Shown: positions 1 to 8,760, numbered from the stretch's first letter. The stretch: 64,000 nt of DNA from an uncultured Bacteroidales bacterium (GCA_903913285.1 CAIWKO010000036.1:62001-126000), one strand, 5' to 3'. Notes: generated by a model from the letters alone, not told the origin. Made by a program: numbers and translations.

Positions 1-2
1 CT

Positions 3-302
3 GAAGGATCGGGCAGAAACCGAACCCAATTCATTTATTATCTGAAAATGGCAAAAAGTTCGATTCGTGAATGCCTTGTATTAACGACAATTTGCCACAG
101 ATTGAGTTTTATTGATGAAAACAGTGTTGAAGAATCGCGAACATTTTTGATAGAAATGACAAAAATGCTCGGCGCTCTGATAGTTTCCATTCAGAAAGTC
201 GAACGTCCGAATGAGCGGGTAGAAGATGATGATGATGAACTTCACCCTCATCATGATCGTAATTTTAATCAGGTCGACAATTTTAATAATTCGTCGATTT
301 AA
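3..302 (+). CDS. four helix bundle protein, 5' truncated by window edge
   Basis: The reading frame is open to the left edge of the window, so the visible ATG at 48 is internal. In frame upstream of it lies EGSGRN..QFIYYLKMA, and downstream ESRTFLIEMTKMLGALI. This is the typical pattern of the four helix bundle family (23S rRNA intervening-sequence protein family), which normally has about 115-125 residues; roughly 99 are visible. The C-terminal tail is acidic and His-rich (RVEDDDDELHPHHD), a common extension in Bacteroidota members. The family has no established biochemical role and forms small helical oligomers. It ends 81 bp before the next gene. The N-terminus lies outside the window. Confidence 0.8.
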   Translation, partial: EGSGRNRTQFIYYLKMAKSSIRECLVLTTICHRLSFIDENSVEESRTFLIEMTKMLGALIVSIQKVERPNERVEDDDDELHPHHDRNFNQVDNFNNSSI

Positions 303-383
303 TATTATTTTAAAGTACAGGGAATAGGTTTTATTCTTAAATCATTTATTTTTGCACTCAATTAATTTTTAAATACTATTACT

Positions 384-1631
384 ATGGCAATTTTAAAAGC
401 CTTTAAAGGCTTACGTCCTCCAAAAACTATCGCCCACCTGGTGGCCTCGCGCCCATACGATGTTCTGAACTCGAATGAAGCCCGCATTGAAGCCGACGGG
501 AACGAATATTCTTTACTTCACATTATTAAGCCCGAGATCGATCTGGCCGTTGGAATAGATGAGCACGATGAATCGGTTTATAACAAAGCAAAGGAAAATC
601 TGGCAAAATTCCGGAAGAACGGATGGCTGGTGCCCGATGCTACCAACTGCTTGTATATATATGCTCAAACCATGAACGGTAAGACGCAATACGGGTTGGT
701 GGGCTGCGCCGGAGTTGAAGATTATATGAACGGTATTATTAAGAAACACGAACTTACCCGCAAGGATAAGGAAGAAGACCGCATGAAACACGTGCGCATT
801 ACGAATGCCAACATGGAACCCGTTTTCTTTACCTATCCTGCCGTGAAAGAAATTGACGCGATTGTTGATTCGATCGTGAAAAGCAAGCAAGCCGACTACG
901 ATTTTACCTCGACCGATGGTTTCGGGCATCATTTCTGGGTTATTAATGATCAGGCTACTATTGATTCGATCATTGCTTTGTTCGATAAAGTTCCGGCAAC
1001 ATACGTGGCCGACGGGCATCACCGTACGGCTGCTGCTGCTTTGGTTGGCAACGAAAAGAAACGCAACAATGCGAACCACACCGGCAAGGAAGAATATAAT
1101 TATTTTCTGGCAGTTCATTTTCCCGACAACCAACTGACCATTATCGACTACAACCGCGTGGTGAAAGAACTTAACGGCCTCACTCCTGCCGAGCTGATGG
1201 AAAAACTGAAGAAAGTGTTCGACATTGAGCTGAAAGGCACCGAAATTTATAAACCCAACCGCCTGCACAATTTCAGCATGTATTTGGAAGGCCAATGGTA
1301 TTCGCTCACAGCAAAGCCCGGCACTTATAATGATAATGACCCGATAGGTGTGCTGGATGTTACTATTTTATCGAAACTGGTGCTGGACGAAATTCTTGGT
1401 ATTAAAGATCTGCGTACGGATAAACGTATCGATTTCGTGGGCGGCATACGCGGTTTGGGCGAATTGAAAAAACGTGTTGATACGGGCGAAATGAAAGCAG
1501 CCTTCGCTCTCTACCCCGTTTCGATGAAACAATTGATAACAATAGCCGACACGGGCAATATTATGCCTCCGAAAACTACCTGGTTTGAGCCGAAATTGAG
1601 AAGCGGATTGGTGGTACATTCTTTAGAATAG
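384..1631 (+). CDS. DUF1015 family protein
   Basis: A 415-residue protein starting MAILKAFKGLRPP, with the conserved SRPYDVLN segment near residue 22 and the family signature ADGHHRTAAA at about residues 209-218. Length and motifs fit full-length DUF1015 proteins. From my knowledge of the family, this gene in Bacteroidota often sits beside the serine biosynthesis genes serC and serA, which would lie upstream of this window; a role in serine or phosphoserine metabolism is therefore an inference only. The His-His-Arg motif suggests a phosphoryl- or nucleotide-handling site. A hairpin with a T-run follows at 1686-1719. The large minus-strand frame inside the gene (513-1295) is a shadow. Confidence 0.85.
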   Translation: MAILKAFKGLRPPKTIAHLVASRPYDVLNSNEARIEADGNEYSLLHIIKPEIDLAVGIDEHDESVYNKAKENLAKFRKNGWLVPDATNCLYIYAQTMNGKTQYGLVGCAGVEDYMNGIIKKHELTRKDKEEDRMKHVRITNANMEPVFFTYPAVKEIDAIVDSIVKSKQADYDFTSTDGFGHHFWVINDQATIDSIIALFDKVPATYVADGHHRTAAAALVGNEKKRNNANHTGKEEYNYFLAVHFPDNQLTIIDYNRVVKELNGLTPAELMEKLKKVFDIELKGTEIYKPNRLHNFSMYLEGQWYSLTAKPGTYNDNDPIGVLDVTILSKLVLDEILGIKDLRTDKRIDFVGGIRGLGELKKRVDTGEMKAAFALYPVSMKQLITIADTGNIMPPKTTWFEPKLRSGLVVHSLE

Positions 1632-1685
1632 GTGATTAGTGATTTGCGATTGGCGATTGGGGAATTTCTGATCTCAATTTGTGAT

Positions 1686-1719
1686 AATCCGATGACGTTG
1701 TGTTGTCGGATTTTTTTTT
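1686..1719 (+). terminator. rho-independent terminator after the DUF1015 gene
   Basis: AATCCGA and TCGGATT form a 7-bp stem around a loop of about 12 bases, followed directly by a run of nine T. It lies 55 bp after the stop codon of the DUF1015 gene. Confidence 0.7.
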
Positions 1720-1782
1720 GGTATTTATTTAAGAGTTACGATCAAAAATATGATTAAGGAAAGCATTTTTTTGATGCTATAC

Positions 1783-2118
1783 CTGAAATTTTTGATTGAC
1801 ATTTGGAAATTTATGAGGGTTGAGGGTAAATTTACGTGTGTTTAAGGCAAATTTATTTGCCTTGAGGTGAAATTTACGTGTCTTGCCTGTAAATTAACGT
1901 GTTCCGATTGTGAATTAAAATGCCAGGAGGTTAAATTTACGTGTTCTTTTTGCGAATTGATGAGTTCTTTTTGTGAATTGACATGTTCCGATTGTTAATT
2001 GATGTGTTCGAAAGGTGAATTGACTTGTTCTTTTTGTGTATTGATGTGTTCGAAAAATGAATTGATGATTTTCGATTGTGAATTGAAAATATCGAATACT
2101 AAATTAATTTGTATTGTC
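1783..2118. repeat. tandem array of sixteen 21-bp units, diverged but in strict register
   Basis: Starting at 1783, every 21 bases begins a new unit with a central AAATTT, AATTGA or AATTAA core; typical units are TGTGAATTGACATGTTCCGAT (positions 1972-1992) and the one at 2014-2034. I count sixteen consecutive units with no insertion or deletion although the sequence has drifted strongly. In the plus-strand frame starting at 1825 the units translate as a heptad resembling C-E/K-L/F-T/M-C-S-x, broken by TAA at 1843-1845 and 1996-1998; in one minus frame they give a heptad resembling E-H-V/I-N-S-Q-K, broken at 1995-1997 and 1842-1844. No complete gene is present. The rest of 1632-2281 holds the terminator and AT-rich sequence in which I see nothing else. 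Confidence 0.85.
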
Positions 2119-2281
2119 AATAGTTTTTTTTCATTCATTTTAATTTAAAGAAATGAAATAATTTAAGGTAGGATTCATAAATTTGAAGGTGTAAGGATGT
2201 TTTTCAAGGAGAAATTACAAAATATGATTTGTGATTACTCCTTTCAACAATACTCTATAGTATAGATACCATGAACAATAC

Positions 2282-3400
2282 TTACAGTATTCTCTTCAAC
2301 ACTTGAACCACCACTTCCAACTCAGCCTCCGTGTTAAATTTGCTTAACGAAAAGCGTATGGCAGGAATATCGGTATCGGCATAAATGGCCTTAAGCACAT
2401 GCGAAACAGAGGTTGTCCCCGACGAGCAGGCGCTGCCCCCCGAAACAGCTATACCATTTATATCGAGGTTTTGGAGCAACATTTCGTTTTTATAAACCTC
2501 CGGCACAGAAACATTCACAATGTTATACAATCCCGCGACATCGCTGCCCGCATTAAATATCAGTTCGGGAAAAGCCGACCGGAGTTTTTGAACCAGGTAG
2601 GATTTCAGTTTGGAGATATACACCGTGTTCTTTTCCATATCGCGATACGCCACTTCGAATGCTTTTGCCATGCCCGCGATGCCATATATATTTTCGGTTC
2701 CCGAACGCATGTCGCGCTCCTGCCCTCCTCCGCTGATGAAGGGTTTTATGCTATAGCGGCCCGAAACATACAAAAACCCCGCACCTTTGGGCCCGTGAAA
2801 CTTATGAGCCGAACACACGGCAAAATCGGGCATAATTTCGTCGAAACCGATGTTTAATTTCCCGAGGGTTTGCACCGTATCGGTCAAAAACAAAGCGTTG
2901 TAGTTTTTACACAACTTCGATATTTTTGATACCGGATAAATAGTTCCCGTTTCGTTGTTGGCATGCATCAAAATAACGAGCGAATTCGGGTTGCCTTCCA
3001 GCAACTCTTCGAGATGGTCGAAATCGAGCTGCGCGTTTTTATCGATCCTGACAAACGAATGCTGCACCGCAAACTGCTTACGAATTGCATCTATGGTATG
3101 CAAAACCGCGTGATGCTCTATGGCGCTGGTGATGATATGGGTGATCCCCAGATCGCGCACGGCACCATATAATGCAGTGCTGATGGCTTCGGTGGCGCTC
3201 GAGGTGAAATAAATTTCGGAAGGTCGTACTTTGATGAGCCCGGCAATTGTGTTGCGCGATTCTTCTATCAAAACGCGGCTTTCTCTGCCCAGGGCGTGAA
3301 CCGAAGAAGGATTGCCGTAGTTATTCCGGATAACGCCAAGCATAGCCTCGCTTACTTCGTCGTCTAAACGTGTTGTTGCCGCGTTGTCGAGATATATCAT
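2282..3400 (-). CDS. cysteine desulfurase, NifS/IscS-like
   Basis: A PLP-dependent class V aminotransferase-fold enzyme that removes sulfur from L-cysteine as a persulfide for iron-sulfur cluster or thiocofactor synthesis. Visible motifs are YLDNAATT at the N-terminus, NYGNPSSVHALGR, HANNETGT, the PLP-lysine region SAHKFHGPKG, RSGTEN, and the catalytic cysteine in GGSACSSGT near residue 325. Length (372 residues) fits the family. I chose ATG at 3400 (MIYLDNAATT) rather than the TTG two codons upstream. It follows glmM on the same strand with a gap of 9 bases, so co-transcription is likely. The short loop before the catalytic Cys suggests NifS-like or IscS-like rather than SufS, but the exact paralogue is not certain. 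Confidence 0.9.
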   Translation of the reverse strand: MIYLDNAATTRLDDEVSEAMLGVIRNNYGNPSSVHALGRESRVLIEESRNTIAGLIKVRPSEIYFTSSATEAISTALYGAVRDLGITHIITSAIEHHAVLHTIDAIRKQFAVQHSFVRIDKNAQLDFDHLEELLEGNPNSLVILMHANNETGTIYPVSKISKLCKNYNALFLTDTVQTLGKLNIGFDEIMPDFAVCSAHKFHGPKGAGFLYVSGRYSIKPFISGGGQERDMRSGTENIYGIAGMAKAFEVAYRDMEKNTVYISKLKSYLVQKLRSAFPELIFNAGSDVAGLYNIVNVSVPEVYKNEMLLQNLDINGIAVSGGSACSSGTTSVSHVLKAIYADTDIPAIRFSLSKFNTEAELEVVVQVLKRIL

Positions 3401-3409
3401 GACCAAAAA

Positions 3410-4807
3410 TTAATCATCAACTTCGTTGCTGAGCATTTCTTTGATATCGGACACCATTTTCTTGGCCAAACTTTCGGCTTTAACAATCGAATCGCTTTCG
3501 GCGTATATGCGGATGATGGGTTCGGTGTTCGATTTGCGCAGGTGTATCCAGCCGTTGTCGATATCGATACGCACCCCGTCGATGGTGTTGATGGGTTGTT
3601 TTTTATATTTTTCTTTTATCTTTTCGAGTATCAATAACAGATCGATGTCGGCCGATACTTCAATTTTATTTTTCGAGATAAAATAATTAGGATATTTGGT
3701 CCGCAACATCGAACACGATAGTTTCGATTTTGCCAGATAAGTCAGAAACAAAGCAATTCCCACCAAAGCATCGCGTCCATAATGCAGTTCGGGATAAATA
3801 ACACCGCCGTTGCCTTCGCCGCCAATAACTGCTTTTTTTTGTTTCATCACCTCCACAACATTAACCTCACCAACCGCGGAAGTAAAATATTCTTTACCGT
3901 ATTTTTTCGTGATATCGCGCAAAGCCGATGTCGACGAAAGATTTGAAACCGTGTTGCCCGGGGTATGATTCAACACATAATCGGCAACGGCCACCAGGGT
4001 ATATTCTTCGCCAAACATTTCGCCATCTTCGCAAATAATAGCCAGCCTATCGACATCGGGGTCGACAACAAAGCCGACATGCGATTTGTTTTTCACAACG
4101 CTTTCGGACAATTCGCCGATATTTTCGGGCAAAGGCTCGGGATTGTGCGGAAACTTACCATTTGGTTCGCAATACAACTGATTTATCTTCTCGACGCCCA
4201 AAGCGGTCAGTAAAGCAGGAATTGCAATTCCCCCGGTAGAGTTCACGCAATCGATGGTAACATTGAATTTGGCTTTCCGAATAGCAGCAACATCAACCAG
4301 CGCGAGTCCCGTAATCATATTAATATGCTTTTCGATCATCGAATCTACAAAAGAATATTTCCCGATATGAGTAGCATCCGCGAAACTGATATTCTCATTT
4401 TCGGCTATTGAAAGCATTTGAGTTGCTTCGGCATTGGTTAAAAACTCACCTTTTGAACTCAATAGTTTAAGAGCATTCCAGTGTGTAGGATTATGACTTG
4501 CCGTGATAATTATTCCTCCGTCGGCATTCATATCTGTAACAGCAATTTCAACTGTGGGTGTTGTCGAAAGTCCTATATCGATAACATCAATTCCCATCGA
4601 CATCAGGGTTCCGCATACCAAACGATTAACCATATCTCCGGAAACACGAGCATCGCGACCGACGATAACTTTGCAATGTTTTTTAGCGTCGGCAATAAAC
4701 AAAGCAAAAGCACTCGTATATTTCACAACATCGCAGGGATTTAAGCCTTCTCCTGTTTTTCCGCCAATAGTTCCACGAATTCCTGAGATCGATTTGATTA
4801 AAGTCAT
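3410..4807 (-). CDS. glmM: phosphoglucosamine mutase
   Basis: A 465-residue alpha-D-phosphohexomutase. It carries the phosphoserine loop TASHNPTHWNALK near residue 100, the metal site DPDVDRLA near residue 245, the sugar-binding GEGNGGVIYPELHYGRD near residue 330, and the C-terminal phosphate site RKSNTEPIIRIYAE. The GEGNGG form and genome position fit GlmM, which converts glucosamine-6-phosphate to glucosamine-1-phosphate for UDP-GlcNAc and so for peptidoglycan and LPS; phosphomannomutase activity cannot be excluded. It is the first gene of a minus-strand pair with the cysteine desulfurase and is divergent from the TPR gene, sharing the AT-rich region 4808-4965. Confidence 0.85.
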   Translation of the reverse strand: MTLIKSISGIRGTIGGKTGEGLNPCDVVKYTSAFALFIADAKKHCKVIVGRDARVSGDMVNRLVCGTLMSMGIDVIDIGLSTTPTVEIAVTDMNADGGIIITASHNPTHWNALKLLSSKGEFLTNAEATQMLSIAENENISFADATHIGKYSFVDSMIEKHINMITGLALVDVAAIRKAKFNVTIDCVNSTGGIAIPALLTALGVEKINQLYCEPNGKFPHNPEPLPENIGELSESVVKNKSHVGFVVDPDVDRLAIICEDGEMFGEEYTLVAVADYVLNHTPGNTVSNLSSTSALRDITKKYGKEYFTSAVGEVNVVEVMKQKKAVIGGEGNGGVIYPELHYGRDALVGIALFLTYLAKSKLSCSMLRTKYPNYFISKNKIEVSADIDLLLILEKIKEKYKKQPINTIDGVRIDIDNGWIHLRKSNTEPIIRIYAESDSIVKAESLAKKMVSDIKEMLSNEVDD

Positions 4808-4941
4808 ATATAGAAAATTAGATTTTTTGCAAAGTTAGTTAATTGCTAAAATTTATTAAATAAATACTCCGTTTTTTGTAAAATATTTTTTCAACATTTT
4901 GCAATGTTCAAAACTTTATACTCCAGCTCAAAGCTTTTTTT

Positions 4942-4949
4942 TATCTTTG
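4942..4949 (+). promoter_or_regulatory. Bacteroidota -7 box TATCTTTG before the TPR gene
   Basis: TATCTTTG matches the Bacteroidota primary sigma -7 consensus TAnnTTTG and lies 16 bases before the chosen ATG, implying a very short leader. I do not see a convincing -33 box. Confidence 0.5.
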
Positions 4950-4965
4950 CAAAACAAACTTATTG

Positions 4966-6384
4966 ATGATGGCTGATTACTTTGACGATTTTGATGAGCA
5001 GGAAGATATAGAGGTTACTACTCTGGTCAGTCGCTTTGAGGAGATGATTACTTCGAGAGAATCCGTATTCTTTGATGTTTATGAATTTGAGGATATCATC
5101 GATTATTATTTTGAAAAAAATAATATGAAACAACTTGGGATGGCTCTCAAGCATGCATTTGAGCTTCATTCGAACTCGGAACCCATTTTATTGCGAATGG
5201 CTATGTATTATGCAACCAGGAACAACCCTGAAAAAGCGATCGGAATTCTAAAGCAAATTGATTACAGCAACGAAGAACCCGATGTAATTTTTACAAAAGC
5301 ATCCATCTATAGTCAACTAAAACTTTATACAAAATCAATTGCTGAATACAAAAAGCTTATTGATAATTGGGAATATCCTGCAGAAATATTCCTGAACATT
5401 GCCTTCGAGTACGAAAATATCGGGAATTACAATAAAGCGATCATCTACTTAAAAAAAGCCATCGAACTGGATGCCAAAAATGATACCCTGCTATACGAAT
5501 TAGGATATTGTTATGAGATATTGAACCGTACAGAAGAGTCGATAAAGTTTTTCATTCAGTATATCGACACAAATTTGTATTCGGACGTGGCATGGTTTAA
5601 TCTGGCAATTGCATACGGCAACATGGGACTTTACGAGAAAGCCATAGATGCAAACGATTTTGTTATAGCCATCAATGAAAAATTCACTTCGGCCTATTTT
5701 AATAAAGCAAATTCGCTGATGGAGTTAGAAAAATATACAGAAGCAATTGAAGTGTTTCATGAACTGATCCTGATCGATGAACCCGATGCAATGACTTATT
5801 ATTACATTGGCGAATGTTATGAGAAACTGCAGGATTGGAATCAAGCGATCAGCTATTATAATCAGGCGCTCGAAATGGATGAGTATCTTTCGGAAGCATG
5901 GATGGGTCTGGGAGAAGTTTATGAAGAACTCGAAAACCTGCCAAAATCATTACTGTATATCCAAAAAGCAGTTGCTATAGAGCCTATCAACCACGATTTC
6001 TGGTACATTCTGGGTGATCTGCAATTAAAGATGGGATTACGCGACAAAGCCCTCGAATCGTATCAAAAGGTTTCTGAAATGAACCCCGACAATCCTGAAA
6101 TCTGGCTCGATCTGTCCGAAATTTATTCAAACAATCATAATTATGAACTGGCAATTCAAACCATTCAATCGGGCATTGAATACCAGAAGAACAATATCAT
6201 GCATGTTTATCGTCTAGCCGCTTACCTCTATAAAACAGGAAAAACAAAGGAAGCCTTATTAAAATTTGAATCTGCCCTTGCAGTTGATTTTAGTAAACAA
6301 AATGAATTCTTCGACCATGTTCCTGAACTTATTGGCAACCCGGAGCTAAACGAACTAATCGACTTATACAAAACAAACTCTTGA
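4966..6384 (+). CDS. tetratricopeptide repeat protein
   Basis: A 472-residue soluble protein made almost wholly of TPR units from about residue 60 on, for example FLNIAFEYENIGNYNKAIIYLKKA and WMGLGEVYEELENLPKSLLYIQKA type helices; I estimate ten to eleven repeats. The N-terminus (ADYFDDFDEQEDIEV) is acidic. There is no signal peptide or membrane segment, so it should be cytoplasmic and act as a protein-binding scaffold; the partner is unknown. Start is ATG 4966 or 4969; an upstream in-frame TTG at 4963 is less likely. The ComA-like gene begins 5 bases after the stop, so the two are probably co-transcribed. Confidence 0.85.
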   Translation: MMADYFDDFDEQEDIEVTTLVSRFEEMITSRESVFFDVYEFEDIIDYYFEKNNMKQLGMALKHAFELHSNSEPILLRMAMYYATRNNPEKAIGILKQIDYSNEEPDVIFTKASIYSQLKLYTKSIAEYKKLIDNWEYPAEIFLNIAFEYENIGNYNKAIIYLKKAIELDAKNDTLLYELGYCYEILNRTEESIKFFIQYIDTNLYSDVAWFNLAIAYGNMGLYEKAIDANDFVIAINEKFTSAYFNKANSLMELEKYTEAIEVFHELILIDEPDAMTYYYIGECYEKLQDWNQAISYYNQALEMDEYLSEAWMGLGEVYEELENLPKSLLYIQKAVAIEPINHDFWYILGDLQLKMGLRDKALESYQKVSEMNPDNPEIWLDLSEIYSNNHNYELAIQTIQSGIEYQKNNIMHVYRLAAYLYKTGKTKEALLKFESALAVDFSKQNEFFDHVPELIGNPELNELIDLYKTNS

Positions 6385-6389
6385 TCAAC

Positions 6390-7166
6390 ATGAATTTTGC
6401 AATTCCTTTTTTACCTACACGCCTTGAGAAGCCAAGGCAATCGGGCATTACTATGGTTATGGATAAAGGATTGAGTGTTGCAGAAGCTGAAAATCTTATT
6501 TCATCTTCGGGACATTTGATCGATTTTGTAAAACTTGGTTTCGGAACATCATTTATGACCGGAAACCTCCAACAAAAAATAGAATGTTACAAAAGAGCAA
6601 ACATTAAGGTATATTTTGGCGGTACATTATTCGAAGCTTTTATTATTCGTAACGCATTCGAAGAGTATGTAAAAATACTGGATAAATTCAAACTGAATAC
6701 CATTGAGATCTCGGATGGATCGATGCGTATGAGCATGGATGATAAATGCAATTACATTCACAAGCTTTCAAAGAACTTTCTAGTGATCTCGGAAGTAGGT
6801 TCAAAAGATGCAAGCGTGCATATTGATACTGCCGACTGGGTAAAACTGATGAAAGCCGAACTGGATGCAGGCAGTTGGAAAGTTATTGCCGAAGCCCGTG
6901 AAAGCGGAAACGTTGGCATTTATGATGCAAGCGGAGAAGCAAATACTAATATGATCGGTGAGATATCAGCTCATATCGACCCTAACCATATCATATGGGA
7001 AGCTCCGATTAAAACACAACAGGTATGGTTTATTAAACAATTTGGCAGTAATGTTAATTTGGGAAATATTGCTTCGAATGAAGTGATTGCTCTTGAAACT
7101 TTACGTTTGGGATTGAGGGGCGACACTTTTCATGATTTCCTACCCGACAATTTAAAACAAAAATAA
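6390..7166 (+). CDS. phosphosulfolactate synthase (ComA family)
   Basis: A 258-residue TIM-barrel protein matching the ComA family, which adds sulfite to phosphoenolpyruvate to form (R)-phosphosulfolactate. Visible segments include MVMDKGLSVAEAENLI, DFVKLGFGTSF, YFGGTLFEAFI, NTIEISDGSMRM, VISEVGSKD, KVIAEARESGNVGIYDASGE and IIWEAPIKTQQVWFIKQFGSNVNLGNI. The enzyme is best known from coenzyme M synthesis in methanogens and from sulfolactate formation in Bacillus spores; homologues are common in Bacteroidota, where the product is not firmly established. I chose ATG 6390; the upstream TTG at 6381 overlaps the TPR stop. It sits in a run TPR-ComA-DedA-AroE, none of whose neighbours explains the product. 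Confidence 0.8.
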   Translation: MNFAIPFLPTRLEKPRQSGITMVMDKGLSVAEAENLISSSGHLIDFVKLGFGTSFMTGNLQQKIECYKRANIKVYFGGTLFEAFIIRNAFEEYVKILDKFKLNTIEISDGSMRMSMDDKCNYIHKLSKNFLVISEVGSKDASVHIDTADWVKLMKAELDAGSWKVIAEARESGNVGIYDASGEANTNMIGEISAHIDPNHIIWEAPIKTQQVWFIKQFGSNVNLGNIASNEVIALETLRLGLRGDTFHDFLPDNLKQK

Positions 7167-7176
7167 AATAACTCTC

Positions 7177-7866
7177 ATGCTTTTAATCGACAAAATTAGC
7201 GCTGCAGTTGATTCAACAAAAATAATTACAGTTCAGCATCATACAGGTATTACTGCTTGGATTGCGCATATTGCTACAAACTTTATTGATACAACAGGAT
7301 ATATTGGTATCACTATACTTATGATGCTTGAAAGCATGGTAGCTCCGGTTCCAAGCGAAGCTGTGATGCCTTTTGCCGGATTTGCAATTTCAAATGGAGT
7401 TTTGTCGTGGGGTGGTGTGATCTTTTTCAGTACACTTGGAAGCATCATCGGGTCACTCATTAGCTATTGGATTGGATCCAAAGGAGGCAGACCAATAGTT
7501 GAAAAATGGGGAAAATATTTACTGCTTGACAAACATGATCTGGATGTTACAGAAAAATGGTTTACAAAACGCGGCGATTTTACGGTTTTCATCTGTCGTT
7601 TTATACCTGTTGTCCGTCACGTAATATCAATACCTGCCGGAATGGGAAAAATGAACTTGTGGAAGTTCTCGATTTATACTATTGTTGGCGCTGCTATGTG
7701 GAACACTATTTTAGCTGTTGCGGGATATTATCTTCAGGAAAACTGGGGCGAGATCATGAAATACAGCCACATCATCGATTATGTTATAGTAGTATTGATT
7801 GTTATTATTGTAGTTTATTACGCATATAAACTCCATAAGAACCGTAAAAAAGCAAATGCAGCCTAA
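7177..7866 (+). CDS. DedA family membrane protein
   Basis: A 229-residue integral membrane protein of the DedA/VTT family. Hydrophobic helices are visible at about residues 30-60, 65-90, 145-170, 175-195 and 200-220. Family features are the segment MMLESMVAPVPSEAVMPFAGF and the motif FICRFIPVVRHVISIPAGMGKMN, which contains the conserved arginines. DedA proteins act as lipid-linked or proton-dependent transporters/scramblases in the inner membrane, several of them for undecaprenyl phosphate or phospholipids. The gene starts 10 bases after the ComA stop and ends 6 bases before aroE, so it belongs to the same transcription unit. Confidence 0.85.
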   Translation: MLLIDKISAAVDSTKIITVQHHTGITAWIAHIATNFIDTTGYIGITILMMLESMVAPVPSEAVMPFAGFAISNGVLSWGGVIFFSTLGSIIGSLISYWIGSKGGRPIVEKWGKYLLLDKHDLDVTEKWFTKRGDFTVFICRFIPVVRHVISIPAGMGKMNLWKFSIYTIVGAAMWNTILAVAGYYLQENWGEIMKYSHIIDYVIVVLIVIIVVYYAYKLHKNRKKANAA

Positions 7867-7872
7867 GCTACT

Positions 7873-8616
7873 ATGCGTATCTATGGATTGATCGGTTTTC
7901 CTCTCGAACATTCTTTTTCGGAATCCTATTTCAGAGAGAAATTCACTAAGGAAAGAATACAGGATTGTGTTTACAAAATGTTTCCGATTAAATCTATTAA
8001 CGATTTTCCTGCTTTTATTAAAAACAATCATCTGCAAGGGCTTAATATTACCATTCCATACAAACAAGCTATTATGCCCTATCTCGATGCTATCGATACG
8101 GAAGCAATGGAGGTTGGGGCTGTGAATTGTATTACAATTGAAAATCATTCGGATAAACCATTTTTAAAAGGATACAATACGGACATTTATGGTTTCGAAA
8201 CCCTATTAAAACAAGCTACTATTCCACTACATTGCAAGGTATTAATATTGGGTAGTGGTGGCAGTTCTTTGGCTGTTGCATATATTTTGAGAAAACATTC
8301 CATCCAATTCTCAATTGTATCGAGAAATACTTCTTCTGATAATTCTATGCGATATAATGAATTGAACCGGGAATATATAGAATCGCACCTGATAATAATA
8401 AATACCACGCCTTTAGGTATGTTTCCCGATATCGATAAATCTCCTGAGATTCCATATAGGTTTATCACTGCCAACCATATCTGTATCGACCTTATATATA
8501 ACCCTTCAAAGACATCGTTTTTAGCCCAATCAGAACTACAGGGCGCAAAAACCATTGGAGGTCTGGATATGCTTTACGCTCAAGCGGAACATTCGTGGTT
8601 GATCTGGAATAAATAA
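7873..8616 (+). CDS. aroE: shikimate dehydrogenase
   Basis: A 247-residue enzyme that reduces 3-dehydroshikimate to shikimate with NADPH in aromatic amino acid synthesis. Visible motifs are GLIGFPLEHSFS (substrate-binding Ser/His region), LQGLNITIPYKQ with the catalytic lysine near residue 64, VGAVNCI, KGYNTDIYGF with the catalytic aspartate, the NADP-binding ILGSGGSSLAVA, IINTTPLGM and GGLDMLYAQA. The length fits a slightly short Bacteroidota AroE. It is the last gene of the TPR-ComA-DedA-AroE run and is followed by tRNA-Asp on the same strand. Confidence 0.92.
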   Translation: MRIYGLIGFPLEHSFSESYFREKFTKERIQDCVYKMFPIKSINDFPAFIKNNHLQGLNITIPYKQAIMPYLDAIDTEAMEVGAVNCITIENHSDKPFLKGYNTDIYGFETLLKQATIPLHCKVLILGSGGSSLAVAYILRKHSIQFSIVSRNTSSDNSMRYNELNREYIESHLIIINTTPLGMFPDIDKSPEIPYRFITANHICIDLIYNPSKTSFLAQSELQGAKTIGGLDMLYAQAEHSWLIWNK

Positions 8617-8629
8617 TTTTATTTTTTTG

Positions 8630-8660
8630 TTTGGTGGTTTGCAATATTTATGTATTTTTG
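8630..8660 (+). promoter_or_regulatory. promoter of tRNA-Asp
   Basis: TTTG at 8630-8633 and TATTTTTG at 8653-8660 are separated by 19 bases, which fits the Bacteroidota -33/-7 promoter. The tRNA starts 13 bases after the -7 box. Confidence 0.6.
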
Positions 8661-8673
8661 CACTCACAAATGA

Positions 8674-8747
8674 GGTTCGGTAGTTCAGTTGGTTAGAATA
8701 CGTGCCTGTCACGCACGGGGTCGCGGGTTCGAGTCCCGTCCGGACCG
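8674..8747 (+). tRNA. tRNA-Asp (anticodon GTC)
   Basis: A 74-base tRNA with acceptor stem GGTTCGG/CCGGACC, D arm with AGTTCAGTTGGTTAGA, anticodon stem CGTGC/GCACG around loop CTGTCAC (anticodon GTC), T arm GCGGGTTCGAGTCCCGT, and discriminator G. CCA is not encoded. Its 3' end is the attachment site of the island that follows. Confidence 0.97.
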
Positions 8748-8748
8748 C
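8732..8748 (+). other. attL: tRNA-Asp 3' end, left copy of 17-bp direct repeat
   Basis: AGTCCCGTCCGGACCGC at 8732-8748 is repeated exactly at 47966-47982, outside the integrase. Flanking bases differ on both sides. The repeat covers the T-arm 3' strand, the acceptor 3' strand, the discriminator and one more base, which is the usual crossover zone for tyrosine integrases that use tRNA genes. Confidence 0.9.
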
Positions 8749-8760
8749 TAAAAAGTAGCT

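Noticed and set aside
513-1295. 260-codon minus-strand open frame inside the DUF1015 gene
   Set aside because: The plus strand encodes a protein with clear family motifs; the minus frame has no recognisable domain and is a codon-bias shadow.
1783-2118. CRISPR array
   Set aside because: The units are contiguous 21-bp repeats without spacers, and no cas genes are present.
2399-2857. 152-codon plus-strand frame inside the cysteine desulfurase gene
   Set aside because: Antisense shadow of a gene with unmistakable PLP-enzyme motifs.
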